A stretch of 64,000 bases of DNA, taken from assembly GCF_029633865.1 (NCBI RefSeq), contig NC_079221.1, positions 4,564,409 through 4,628,408 on the forward strand. The letters run 5' to 3'. The notes below the pieces were generated by a model. The model was given only the letters and a program-made list of their open reading frames with translations, did not search any database and was not told the DNA's origin. The stretch comes from Lampris incognitus. Taxonomy: Eukaryota; Chordata; Actinopteri; Lampriformes; Lampridae. This document shows positions 14,243 through 25,443 of the stretch, piece after piece (within the stretch, counting starts at the first letter, position 1; each line of letters starts with the position of its first letter). A program made the position numbers and the translations under genes.

Positions 14243-17200
14243 AAATAACCCAGTTAACTGATCAGCTTAAAAATGCCATTTTACCTCCAGGGTGAACTTG
14301 GGCCCATGGGTCTTCCAGGACCAACTGGACCAACAGGAGTGGGCATACAGGGAGAGAAGGTCTGCAGAATTTCATCATCTATATATTTTTCGCATCTCTG
14401 TTACACGTACTGACACAGGCATAGACATTGACAAATGCACACATATAGCATAAGAATAACTACAAATACACAATTCTGCAAAGTAACCATCCAAACATGA
14501 ATTTATGTTCAGGGCGTTGAAGGCTCAAGGGGTCTACCAGGAGTGAGAGGACTTCCAGGCACAGGCTCACCTGGACCTAAGGTTTGTTAAATTACCAAAC
14601 ACTGTTGCTGCTCTTACTGTTCAAATTCTTTTCTTAGCTTGTATAAATATATGTATGTTTGTATGCATCTCCCTACCTATAGCTCTGACAGCTGTACTCA
14701 CTGTAGATAAAACCCAGGAGTGGCGGCTGGCTAGTACAGGGCGCTGGGGCGCCACCCCCTTCAAATATCAAGAGATGAAAATCTACTTAAACATGTTAAA
14801 TATAATGTAGTTTGTATAATGCAAATAATTATGAAATAATGTCAGCGCCTGTCAGCAGCATTAAATATTGGTTCCAAATGGTATTTGGTGGATTTCTGTC
14901 TGAATACAGATACTTCCTGGGTGAGGGGCCCCGGCCAAACCATACCTTATGTAAGCCCTCAAACCCAGTAAATATTTATCTATTTAATATCCTGGCTATG
15001 GTCATATTTCAGGTAAGTGTTTTGAATGCATCTTCGTATCCTGATGACAAATATTAGTGTAAACATAGGGCGGTACTGTAAGGAGACGACTTATCAACCA
15101 GACAGCCCACTTAAACCCACATGTCAACATGTGTGTGCAGAAAACAGAATGTAAAAGATGGGCATCTGGCTCCCGGGATTAAGTCAGAAGTAACATGCCT
15201 GGGCATTGTTCTAGAGTCATCTCTCAAAAAAAGCTGCAATAACTCCAACACTCAAGAAACCTGGTGTAGACCCCAACAATTTGAATAGTTTTTGCCCAAT
15301 TTCAGATTTACCATTTCTCTCTAAAATACTTGAAAGAACAGTTGTAGCTCAGGTACACGCTCACGCGATGGACAACAATCTGTTTGAACAACTTTAGTCT
15401 GGTTTTCGCTGCTTTCGCAGTACGGAGACAGCCTTGGTGAAAATAACTAATGATCTGTTGATGGCAGCTGACTCTGGGCTCCTAACCATACTTGTCCTTC
15501 TTGATCTGAGCGCCGCCTTTGATACCATCTCACATAATATCCTCCTAGTAAGATTAGCTTCCGTTAGGCTCATTGGCACCTCGCTTGTCTGGTTTACATC
15601 AAATCTCTCTGGCCGCACTCAAGTTTGTCCAACTTGAAAATTTAAGATCACAACCTATTCCTGTTATTACTGGTGTTCACCAGGGCTCTGTTTTTTGGCC
15701 CCCTCCTATTCATTATTTACCTTTTACCTCTTGGCCACATTTTGGCCCATCAAAAGAAACATGCATGTTAGGGTTTATACTCCTGCCTGTGCCCCTGACC
15801 AAGGCAATGGGAAAAGAACTGGAGTTGGTCCCCGGGCGCAGCATGAAGGCGGCAGCCCGCTGCTCCTAGCTACACAGATCACAGCTAGGATGGGTTCATT
15901 TGCAGTAAATGAATTCCCCCAAGCGGATTAATAAAGGAAACTTAATTTCAGGAACTTCGCTAATCAACTTCACTGCAACACGGATGACACCCAGCTCTAT
16001 CTATCCACCAAGCCTACTTCAGCTCTTTCGCCCACTTCCCTTTCCAACTGCTTATTAGAAAATAAATCCTGGTTCTCATATAACTTCCTCATATGTAATA
16101 GTGGTAAAACTGAGGTTCTCTTCATAGGTACTAAATCTACTTTGGCTAAATCTGTTTTTCTCTATCGACAATTCTACAGTACCTCATTCCCCTCAGGTTA
16201 AGAGTCTGGCCGTCGTGTTCGACAGCACATTATCTTTTCAAGCACACATCAATAATGTTACTCGGTCTGCATACTTCCACCTACGCAATATTAATCGTCT
16301 TCGTTCGTCGCTTACACCTAAAAGCACAGCCATTCTCATTCACACCCTGATTACATCCTGTATTGACAACTGCAATTCCATCCTCTTTGGTCTTCCTTTC
16401 AAGTGTCTTCATAAACTTCAACTGGTCAGAATATCCTTACCAGAACTCCTTCCATAGATCATATCACTCCCGTTCTTCAACAACGTCACTGGCCCCCTGC
16501 TAAATACCATATCAACTTCAGGATTCTGCTTCCCACCTTTAAGACCTTTTATAACCTAGCACCTTCCTATCTTTCCAAACTCCTTAATATCCACACACCG
16601 TCCGTACTCTCAGATCTACTTCTGCCAACCAACTCAGTCAGTCGTTCTGGCCCCACCTTGAAATCCCATCTCAAAACGTATCTTTTCAAACAGGCCTAAT
16701 CAGTCTGACTTTACTGGTCACACCCACATTGAGTGTTTTGCAGCGTTGATGATTTTATACCTATTTCTTGTATTAACTTATTATTGTATACCCTGCTTTG
16801 TTTGATTTTATGATCTGTGATATAGTGCTGCTTGTTTTTAACTCTGTTTTGTAAGGTGCTCCTGAGTGCTTTGAAAGGCACCCACAAATAAAAGGAATTA
16901 TTTATTTATTTATCAAAAATAGATGATTACAGTTTTAAAACATCTTACCATCCTGTCTGATAATGGCATATCACAAAGATCAAGCTACTAGGTTAGCTTG
17001 TTTTTTGAAAACAGGATAAAATGATTTCACCTTGTACATCAGAATCTAAGTATGCATGTAAAAGCAGACAATGGAGCAAACAATGCCTAGCATGTCCAGT
17101 GTCCAAACTTTGATGACTGCTGACCAGCTGCAAATTTTCTTGGGAAAAAAAAAAGTGAAAAAGTTTGCATTTACTACATCTTACTTAGCCAAAAGTGATC

Positions 17201-20200
17201 AATCTATTTCTATTTTCTAGGGAGACCAAGGTTTGCCAGGTGAACAAGGAGTTTCAGGAGAAAGAGGCATCGGTGAACCTGGTCAAAAGGTAAGATTTCT
17301 ACTGAACCGCTCCTAAAAGTGCAACTCATTTTGGTCTATATAAGGATATGAGAGCAATGTTGCTTTACAGCAACACAACATCCTGTCCTTAGACCCTCAC
17401 ATCGGATAAGGAACAACTCCCTAAAAAAAGCCTTTAACAGGGAGAAAAAATAGGAAGAAACCCCAGGAAGAGCAACAGAGGAGGGATCTCTCTCCCAACA
17501 TGGACAACGTGCAATGATGTTGTGCTTACACAATCTACAGAATAAAACATTGAAAGAGGATAACACAATTATAATGGAATTATAAAATATATGAAGAATA
17601 TGATGAGGAGGATGCCAAACAGTGTCCAAACGCCACCAGAACAGCCCAGGACCCAAGCTATGTGACCAACGTCCCCATGTAAAAAAAAAAAAGGGGGGGG
17701 GGCTCAGTCTTGTTGTTCAGCTGGAATAGGCTGTGCTTTTTAAAAGACCACTGAAAACCTACCTTTTTACTAAGGCCTATGGTCTGTAGTCTGTTGATCT
17801 TTGTTTTAATCTTTTTCTTTTTTTCTTATCTAGCGTAAAGTGTCCTTGGGTTCCTTGAAAGGCACTATACAAAACTAAGTTGTTGTTGTTGTTGTTGTTG
17901 TTGTTGCTTCATCCATGGCTTTGTCTTTGCCAAAACATGAAATAGCTGCAGTGGGCTCCAAGTCCCGCTGCAGCTATTTCAGTGTCTAGTCTCACTGGCA
18001 TAACAGCTGAATAATGTGCCAAACCAGCTGATGACATGAAGAAATACGATGTGGCCTCATTAATGTGGGAGTGATGTTGAACCTTGATGGTAAAGAGAGA
18101 GCTGAGTGACACTGCAAAGTGCTCTACATGCCAGTCAATCTTCATCCTTCAAAATTAAGGATGTAGTTTGATTTTATAGAGAGTTTCTCTACAAAGTGCC
18201 TGGACCGCTTCCCTGTGGTGCAGGGGGACAAAGTTTAGTAATCCTGAAAGAATTCAGAGATCAGCTGCTGCTCCTTTGACTTAAGAGGAATTAGATTGAG
18301 GTGGCTTCTGGGTAGAGGCCCCAACCCGAACCAGAATCCCACTAGAGAAACTACACCTCCCAGATGGACTGGAATTGCCTTGGGGAAAATTTCTGGGGAC
18401 AGAAGTGTCTGGGCTGATCTGTTTTTCCATCCACCACTTTAACCCTGACCCTGATAAGTGGCATAATGCCAACAACAACAACAACAACAACAACAACAAA
18501 ATGTACAAACCACTTGCAGCAAGGTACAGTGACAGCCAGGGTTGTTCTGCACAGAGACATGGACAAAAATTGTAGGAGAGGGCTGAACAGCCATTTATTT
18601 TTAAAACCCCGATTGAAAACACCAGATTAAAGACACAAAACAAGACATATTCAGAGTTCTTTACTGGAGGGAGAGCTATGCAGATCTACTTCTCTGCGGT
18701 TCACTTTTCTCTCAGTCTCTGGTGTTTCTTCATTGAGGTGCAGCCGCAATTTTAACTTGTCTGACTCGAGACAGGCGTGCCAGCACCCCCCTACGCCACA
18801 CCAATCTAAGTAGCATATAGAGCAGTGTTTCTCAACCCAGTCCTCAAGGAACCCCTATCCTGCAGATTTTCATTGTAACCCTGCATAGGTGGCCCTGCTT
18901 GTACTTACTCGACCAATCATCTCGCAGCACTTAATTATGCAAGGTGTGCAACGTCTGAAAGAATTCATTGCTGATTGGTTGAATAACTACAAACAGGTAC
19001 CTATTCAGGGTTGCAAAGAAAATATGCAGGATAGGGGGTCCTTGAGGACTGGGTTGAGAAACACTGATATAGAGAAACTACTTACAGTACTTTTATCATC
19101 CTTTTGTTTCAGGGGGAGCCTGGGGCATCTGGTTTAGCTGGGTTGCCAGGTCTTTCGGGAGAAGATGGAGCTCCTGGACAGAAGGTACAGTACATTACAC
19201 AACCTTTTCGAACACCTCCGCCCAGCTTCCTAAAAACATCTCAACACTAAAATCCTTTGTCCGCTGTCTTACAATGTGAATGAGGATGATACTGTTGTTA
19301 AAGGTGGATCAAAATTAAAATACTAATATATTCTAACATCATTTATTATTCTAGTTATCAAACGCTTTGTACAATTTATTTCTGCTGAAAAAATATAAGT
19401 ATTAAAGGTAGAATTCAGATTTTCTATTTTTCTACTTTAAAAGAGCTCCCTCAGCTTCTCACAGACGATCTTGTTTCTGACACTCGTGATGTCATCAGAC
19501 ACACTCATTTACATACAGCCAATCAGATCAAATTATCAAAAATATGAAGCCCCGCCTACCCTCAACAACAACAACCCCTGCTCGTACTTGTCACTCAAAG
19601 GTCAGCTCGTGAATATTAATGAGGACTAAGCTGCTGCCTCACAGTTCTTGAGATAACTGGGAACAGTTATGAATTAGGGTAGACAAAACAATGTCAGCCA
19701 TCGGCAAATGAAAAATAGTCGCTGAATGTTTTATTATGTCACAGTCAAGGTTCTTAGGCATAAAAAGTAAATCTGATTACTGAGTTTGGTCCGACTTTAG
19801 TGTTCTTTCTTAGACCTACTGGAGGGTATGGATGATGGGGAGATAAAGTTTTTTTCCCCTCCATCTAATCTGTTCTTTGTCTATCAGGGTGAATCAGGTT
19901 TACCTGGCCCAAGAGGTCCTGAGGGACCAGCAGGAATTGGCACTCCAGGAGAAAAGGTGGGCTGTGTGGAATGTGTGGATCCACCCTGTGTCTTTAGCTA
20001 TTCAAATCAGAACATAGAGAACATGCATTAAATAATGTTTTCTCTAATCCCTCCTAGGGCGACCAGGGTCAGACAGGTATTCGTGGGTTACATGGACCTT
20101 CTGGCATCCCTGGACCATCAGGACCAAAGGTAAGAGTATAAAACCAGGCCAGTGATATTTTACAGTAACTGTATTTCTATCCAACCGGTGCTAAGCAAAT

Positions 20201-23200
20201 TTTCAGTGAGTCTGCATACCTGTCTAGAAACAAAATGGGACCCGTGTGTCCCGGAGTGTGTCGGAGGTGTATCTATAGATGCCTGTGGAGCATAAAGCAA
20301 GAAAACACAAGGGACAAGAAACTCAAGAAAAATGGAATTCTCCAAAAAAAAGAACAGTATTGGACAAGCTGATTTTGTTTTCACGTGTAAACATGCGTAT
20401 ACTGCTGGTAATTCATGTCATCCTTTATAAAGAGGAAAGCAAATGAATGCACATGGCAATATCCTAATACACCAATGGATGACATCCATTACGGGCACAT
20501 GGGAATGATTCAATTCAATTCAATTCAATTCAGTTTTATTTGTATAAATTACAAATTTGCCTCAGTGGAATGATAGGGCATATGACTTTTGTTGGGGGCT
20601 GTGGTAAACAAATATTTTACAGATATTACAACACTGCAGTGAACAAATCTCTTTAACTGTTTTGCAGCAAAATTCAGTTATTTTTATGGTTTAAGTATTC
20701 CAAGTCAGCACCATTATTTATTTAAGTAGTAATTCAATATTGTTGAGAGGGGGAAAAAATCCTGGCCCAAAAAAAGTTTATATATATATTTTTTTTTTTT
20801 TTAAGGAGATTTTTTTTTTAATTGGCATTTCCATTTAGCATTTGAAAAACGATACCTGGAAACACTTGGGTGGAAACTCAGCCGGTGATATAACAGCTGA
20901 TTTTATAAGTGGGACTCATATAAGCTCGATATTTTGTTCACACACTCACTTGTTCTGTTTTTTGTCAATACCCTAATCTCATTTACATGGTGATGAACAA
21001 AATATTGTTCTAGATTTATGAGACAGCGATCCAACATTTGAATTAATTCCAAATACATGTCATATTTACAATATTTACACTATTAGTCTGGGCTACTTTC
21101 CAGACGTTTGACAATACATAGACTGTTCGGATAAAAATGCTTGCCAACACTTATCTTCCAGGGGGAACCTGGCTCACAGGGTCGGCTGGGCATGCCAGGG
21201 CTGCCGGGACGGGCCATAGCAGGTCCCAAGGTAACAAATACACATCTGTCATCGCTCTGTCAGCAGGTAGAAAACTGGCTGGTAGTTAGGGAATGCTGTC
21301 AGACAAAGTCAAATGCCATGAATGACACAGTTGTTGCTGATGAGCATCAACGCAACTTTCTTGTTTGGGTGTCTTTTCCAGGGTGATTCAGGACCCCCTG
21401 GCCCTTCAGGGCCTATCGGGGAACCAGGCCTCGGGCATCCTGGCCCAAAGGTAAACATCTTCATTTTTGAGTGAATAATATTTGATCGCGCTTTCGTATT
21501 GACAGTATTAAGTTGTTTATGTACACCATTATATGTTATTTTACCAGGGCGATCGTGGTCATCCTGGTCTACCAGGTCCAGTTGGTCCAACTGGTGAAGG
21601 TTTCCCAGGACCTGTGGTTTGTACAATCAAATCTCAATATCTTAGCTCTTTGTGTTCAAACAGGAAATCCTTTACTAATCAATGGTGCTCTCCCCATTTC
21701 ATATGCTCAGGGTCCTCCAGGTATTCCCGGTTTACCAGGCGAGCCAGGCATTGACGGGAGAGAGATTCCCGGTCCAAAGGTTTGTGTGTAAAACTACATG
21801 TTAGTGTTTGCATGTGTGGCGCTGTGCTTGAAGAGGGGCGGCACAGCTCAGGAAGGAGTTAGAGTAGGTCATCTTGCAATGGGAAGGTCACTGGTTCAAT
21901 CCCCGGCTCCTCCAGAGAGTGTGTTGAAGTGTCTTTGAGCAAGACACTGAACCCCCTAACTGCTCCTGATGAACACGGTGGTGCCATTTGCTATTTGCCA
22001 CAAGTGTCTTGAATACCGACATGTCTGTTCCAGGGTGACATTGGTTTCAGAGGATTGCCAGGTTTGCCTGGCCCAACTGGAGAGGGATTACAAGGACCAC
22101 CGGTAAGAAAGACCCCCATGTACCTCACACCACCATCCACTCATCAGTGTTCCATTCTGATTCATCTCAAACACACAATGAACCCACACTTCCCTGACAA
22201 CGCCCCTCTCACCATTTTTTAAGGGTAACATTGGAAGGCCAGGACCGCCCGGTATAGCTGGACCTCCTGGTGAAGGTATTCCAGGCCCAAAGGTAAATAT
22301 CACAGATATGACTCATATCAAAAATTCACACATGGGGCACCCAGGTAGCGTGGCAGTCTATTCTGTTGCCTACTAACATGGGGATCGCCGGTTCGAATCC
22401 CCGTGTTACCTCCGGCTTGGTCGGGCGTCCCTACAGACACAATTGGCAGTGTCTGCGGGTGAGAAGCTGGATGTGGGTATGTGTCCTGGTCGCTGCACTA
22501 GCGCCTCCTCTGGTCGGTCAGGGCGCCTGTTCGGGGGGGAGGGGGAAATGGGGGGAGTAGCGTGATCCTCACACGTGCTACGTCCCCCTGGCAAAACTCC
22601 TCACTGTCAGGTGAAAACAAGCAGCTGGTGACTCCACATGTAAGGGAGGAGGCATGTGGTACTCTGCAGCCCTCCCCGGATCGGCAGAGGGGGTGGAGCA
22701 GCGACCGGGACGGCTCAGAGGAGTTGTGCAATTAATTGGCCAGATACAATTGGGGAGGGGGGAAAAAAAAGGGGGGGGGGGTCAACAAAAAAAAAGGAAA
22801 CAGAGAATGATCCTCCTGATATTGTTGCTCAGAAATGGATTGTTTTGATTTAAGTATAGTAGTTCCATCCATTTCTGAGCCATAATCTTTATCCTAATAA
22901 TTGAATAATTGTCCTCCTGATCGTCTTGAGCGACCAGTCTTTAATGTGAAAGCCATATTCTATTTCAGGGTGAGCCAGGGTCTCAGGGTGTGATTGGGCC
23001 CAGAGGACTACAAGGAGAAGGATATCCTGGCCCTAAAGTGAGAGATGTTTACATATCCCTTCTAATATTATATTATTGATATCTGATCAACTTGTCTGAT
23101 CACAGACTTCTGATCTCCACATAGGGTGACCGTGGCTTGCAGGGCGAGAGGGGTTTGAAGGGAATTAAAGGAGAAGCAGGAGATCCTGGAGTTCCTGGAG

Positions 23201-25443
23201 AACCAGTAAGTCAATCATACCCTATTTACTTCCCGTCTTTGGATAACAGACATTAATCTCTCAATCTCAATCTCAATGTCAGCGATTGAGGTTTCAAAGA
23301 GATAATGTTAGTTTGAGATAATGTAAATTTTCTCAAGGAGATTGGCCTTTTTTTAAATAATTTTTAATCATAAAAGACAGAAACGGTGACTTTTTTTTTT
23401 CAAAGGGGAGGCCAGGAGCAAAAGGGGAACCAGGTCTCACAGTAAGTACAGTAATTCATCTAATTATATTGCATAACAATCCAGCAAAACTCATTGGCCT
23501 TACACTGATGTCAAATCCACAAATCTATCCAAAACATTTTGCATATATTGACTGATTTAATATGTACTTGCTGATCTTTTTTCCAGAGAGAGGATATCAT
23601 TAAGCTGATCAAAGAAATCTGTGGTAAGAAATCAGCCAGTTTGGAGTAACGTAAGGAAAGCAACACATGTGGATGTGGATGAGCAAGCGTTTGGGCATGT
23701 CAAAAAAGATGCACTTCTTTCTTTTCAGGGTGTGGTACCAAATGTAAAGAAAGGCCAATGGAGCTTGTGTTCATCATTGACAGCTCAGAGAGCGTCGGCC
23801 CTGAGAACTTCGAGAAAATCAAGAACTTTGTCAGTGGGCTGGTTGACCGGACCACAGTTGGACATAATGCCACCAGAATTGGGCTGGTGCTCTACAGCTT
23901 GAATGCCCACCTGGAGCTCAACTTGACCTCGGGCATGAGCAACCAGGACATCAAGCAAGCGATCAGGAAAATGCGCTATGTGGGCGAGGGCACCTACACT
24001 GGCACCGCCATCAGAAAGGCCACCAAGGATGCATTCTCCCGCAATGCCATCAGAAAAGTGGCCATCGTCATCACAGATGGACAGACAAACACGAAAGACC
24101 CTGTAAGACTTGACATGGCGGTGGAGGAGGCTCATGCTGCCAACATTGAGATGTACGCCGTAGGGATCATCACTGTCTCTGATCCGAAACGGGATAACTT
24201 CACTAAAGAGCTCAATCTGATTGCCTCTGCTCCTGACAAAGAACACGTGTACCTTATTAATGACGTCGATACTCTACCAGGTAATAATCACTATCAAATG
24301 TTGATAATGTCATGCTTTTTAGCTGTTTGCTCATGTCAAAAAAACAGTAATGTTATTCAGTGATCATATATGCAGGTATGGTACTAGGTTTTCAGCGCCA
24401 TCGGAGGAGATTAGAAGATGTCTGAAATTAAGTGACCTGTCTTTATTTCAGCACTGGAGTCCAAACTTGTAAGCCAGATCTGCAAAGATGAAAATGGTGC
24501 CCTTATCTACAATCACATTACAAATGGCTATGGGAACGGCAACGATGGACATGATAACAATGGATATAGAGAGGACAGGAATGGATACGGACTCGGGAAT
24601 AATGGCTATGGCAATAATGGCTTTGGTAATAATGGCTTTGGCAATAATGACCATATAAAAAATGAACATGATAGCGATGGTAATGTGACCCTTCAAGGGC
24701 AGATCCAAAATCAGAGACACACCAACAGCCAGGGCCACAACCAAGGGCATGGAGACAACTTTGAACTGCCCATCAATGCTGGTCCCCTCCCAGTCCAGGT
24801 CTGTACCAAAGTGAAATTAAACCTCCTGCTGTAAGTGTTGATTATACAAAGAACAATGCATAACAACATTGATTTTTTTTTTTTTTTTTGCAATTATTTT
24901 TCAACTAGGTGGAAGAAGATGATGAAGGTGAAGATTTAGACTTGAGGGGACATGTGCGAGGAAGCAACACTCTGGCTGTAATTAATAAGACAGTTGTATT
25001 GCCTGTTAGAGATGCCGCCCAATCCAATGAGGCAGTGCTGACATCTTCATCATCTTCATTCTCATCTGCAGTTGTTTCATCAGCATCAGTTTCAGGTTCA
25101 CCTTTGACCTCCCAAGAGTTGCAGCCTGCGGTGGCTCCTGTTGTCACTGAAGGTGAGCTGCAATCATGATGGCTTCTGTTTGGGTAAATCTACAGGTTTT
25201 GGAAGTGTCTCACTTTCTACTTCTTTTTCAGAGTCTGCTCTTCTTGACCCCCGCTGTAATCTCATCCTGGAACAAGGTTCCTGCAGAGATTATTCCATCT
25301 ACTGGTACTACGACAAACAGGCCAATGCCTGTGCACAGTTCTGGTATGGAGGCTGTGGTGGAAATGACAACCGTTATAAGACAGAGGATGAATGCAAGAA
25401 GACATGTGTTCGACATGGAACAGGTGAGTCCTGTCTATCTTAG
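3213..25443 (+). CDS. col28a2: Collagen alpha chain, type XXVIII family (VWA - collagen - VWA - Kunitz), 34 coding exons
   Basis: Secreted matrix collagen, 1252 residues by my model. Exons: 3213-3360, 4134-4705, 6309-6329, 6464-6523, 8019-8072, 8342-8386, 8484-8510, 8601-8645, 9158-9202, 9850-9903, 11576-11644, 11739-11807, 11998-12066, 13633-13701, 14291-14359, 14513-14581, 17221-17289, 19113-19184, 19888-19956, 20058-20129, 21162-21230, 21382-21450, 21548-21616, 21711-21779, 22034-22102, 22224-22292, 22969-23037, 23125-23205, 23406-23441, 23587-23623, 23729-24280, 24452-24798, 24909-25152, 25232-25443. A signal peptide (about 1-19) precedes VWA1 (about 56-240, MIDAS DSSES, VTDG). A triple helix (about 258-788) has regular short interruptions, followed by VWA2 (about 803-985, DSSES, ITDG). 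Next come an Asn/Gly-rich segment, a Ser-rich acidic linker, and a six-Cys Kunitz domain with Arg after the second Cys. This domain order is that of collagen XXVIII. The col28a2 label rests on synteny beside bbs5, so the paralogue is less sure than the family. Confidence 0.93.
5280..6092 (-). mobile_element. tRNA-headed SINE-like repeat (family A, copy 1), split by a MITE
   Basis: Minus-strand copy of a repeat of about 420-450 bp found six times in the window. The tRNA-like head (box B close to GGTTCGAATCC) is at 5991-6092 and the body at 5280-5560. The middle is interrupted by an unrelated element at 5561-5987. The break falls in the motif CCAATTGTGTCTGT, which is continuous in the other copies. 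It lies in intron 2 of the collagen gene. Confidence 0.75.
5561..5987 (-). mobile_element. MITE-like element (family D, copy 1) inserted in a SINE
   Basis: A 427-bp block with near-inverted ends (CCCACATAGC at the left, GCTATCTGG at the right). It is flanked by ATT on both sides (5558-5560 and 5988-5990), consistent with a 3-bp target duplication. A second copy in the opposite orientation lies at 35042-35472 and shares the terminal CCCAGATAGC/GCTATCTGGG. There is no coding capacity. A 3-bp duplication would suit a PIF/Harbinger-type element, but that is inference. Confidence 0.65.
6780..7020 (+). repeat. Interspersed repeat (family C, copy 1) with TTGAT tail
   Basis: Contains GAGGTTTCTTCCTATTTTTT, TTAGGGAGTTGTTCCTTA and a final run of TTGATTTGAT. 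The same sequence recurs reversed at 17352-17690, 56212-56412 and 62317-62600, plus a stub at 20511-20570. It is noncoding, 3'-anchored and probably retrotransposed. The family name is unknown to me. Confidence 0.7.
7719..7759. repeat. (CA)n microsatellite
   Basis: About 20 uninterrupted CA units in intron 4 of the collagen gene. A shorter CA run lies at 7328-7352. Confidence 0.95.
8716..9103 (+). mobile_element. tRNA-derived SINE-like repeat (family B, copy 1) with GGAT tail
   Basis: Starts GCGGCACGGTGGTGCAGTGG, with a box A-like GGTGCAGTGGTTAGCG and a box B-like GGTTTGAGCCCC. The body carries GTCCAAAGACCTGTAGGTCA and TAGGCTCCAGC, and it ends in about 14 GGAT units (9044-9103). Other copies are at 44148-44497 (minus) and 63811-64000 (plus, cut by the window end). 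It sits in collagen intron 8. Confidence 0.75.
10090..10810 (+). mobile_element. LINE 3' fragment in collagen intron 10
   Basis: Encodes in two frames pieces of a LINE C-terminus: [10 protein letters not shown], then [16 protein letters not shown] with the Cys-His pattern that follows the reverse transcriptase. A frameshift separates the two pieces. The 3' region has a (TTTG)n run near 10628-10665, an AATAAA-like site near 10755 and a (GACA)n tail to about 10810. It is 5'-truncated and broken. Clade not assigned. Confidence 0.6.
11032..11480 (+). mobile_element. tRNA-headed SINE-like repeat (family A, copy 2)
   Basis: Full-length-looking copy. It has a head GGGTAGCGTAGCGGTC, box B-like GGTTTGAATCCC, and body motifs CTTGGTCGGGCGTCCCTACA, CTGCACTAGCGCCTCCTCTG and CTGCAGCCCTCCCCGGATCG, ending in an A/G-rich tail. 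It lies in collagen intron 10. Confidence 0.75.
13214..13245. repeat. (CA)n microsatellite
   Basis: About 16 CA units in collagen intron 13. Confidence 0.9.
14149..14240. repeat. (AC)46 microsatellite
   Basis: Ninety-two bases of uninterrupted AC, the longest pure dinucleotide run here. It ends 50 bases upstream of collagen exon 15, so length variation could affect the distance to that 3' splice site. Confidence 0.97.
15190..16915 (+). mobile_element. LINE, L2-like, degraded, with a nested insertion
   Basis: Encodes in several frames the reverse-transcriptase blocks of an L2/CR1-type LINE. The blocks are a [20 protein letters not shown]-like motif, [45 protein letters not shown], then [34 protein letters not shown] and SLPELLP. 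Several stops and frameshifts break it. The 3' end has TTTGAAAGGCACCCACAAAT and a TTTA repeat tail near 16900. It occupies much of collagen intron 16 and is 5'-truncated. Confidence 0.8.
15770..15955 (+). mobile_element. Short interspersed repeat inserted inside the L2-like LINE
   Basis: LINE coding similarity stops after LLATFWP-type sequence near 15750 and resumes at 15955 with the motif before TDDTQLYL. The intervening block has GACCAAGGCAATGGG, GTCCCCGGGCGCAGC and GGATGGGTTCATTTGCAGT, resembling common fish short repeats. Exact ends and target duplication are unclear. Confidence 0.5.
17352..17690 (-). repeat. Interspersed repeat (family C, copy 2)
   Basis: Reverse-orientation copy sharing GGATAAGGAACAACTCCCTA and AATAGGAAGAAACC with the other family C copies. 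It extends further 5' than copy 1. It lies in collagen intron 17 and ends near an A/G homopolymer at 17680-17702. Confidence 0.65.
17740..17905 (+). mobile_element. LINE 3' UTR stub, L2/CR1-like, with (TTG)n tail
   Basis: AGTGTCCTTGGGTTCCTTGA followed by AAGGCACTATACAAAACTAA and nine or so TTG units is the usual form of fish L2/CR1-type 3' ends (stem-loop, then a short tandem tail). Only the 3' UTR remains. Confidence 0.5.
18815..19074. mobile_element. hAT-type MITE with 8-bp target duplication
   Basis: A 244-bp element (18823-19066) whose ends are inverted copies: CAGTGTTTCTCAACCCAGTC at the left and its near-complement at the right. It is flanked by ATATAGAG at 18815-18822 and 19067-19074, an exact 8-bp target duplication. 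The termini match the CAGTG..CTCAA pattern of Charlie-like hAT elements. No coding capacity. It lies in collagen intron 17, about 40 bases upstream of exon 18. Confidence 0.88.
21825..21990 (+). mobile_element. tRNA-derived SINE-like repeat
   Basis: GGCGGCACAGCTCAGGAAGG, then a box B-like GGTTCAATCCCC and GAGCAAGACACTGAACCCC, a layout seen in fish SINEs. One copy only in the window, in collagen intron 24. Ends uncertain. Confidence 0.5.
22334..22796 (+). mobile_element. tRNA-headed SINE-like repeat (family A, copy 3)
   Basis: Full-length-looking copy with an intact box B GGTTCGAATCC, the same body motifs as copy 2, and a G/A-rich tail with homopolymers. It lies in collagen intron 26. Confidence 0.78.

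Noticed and set aside
22370-22420. Possible tRNA gene
   Set aside because: Box B is perfect, but the acceptor arms do not pair and the same head occurs on six SINE copies.
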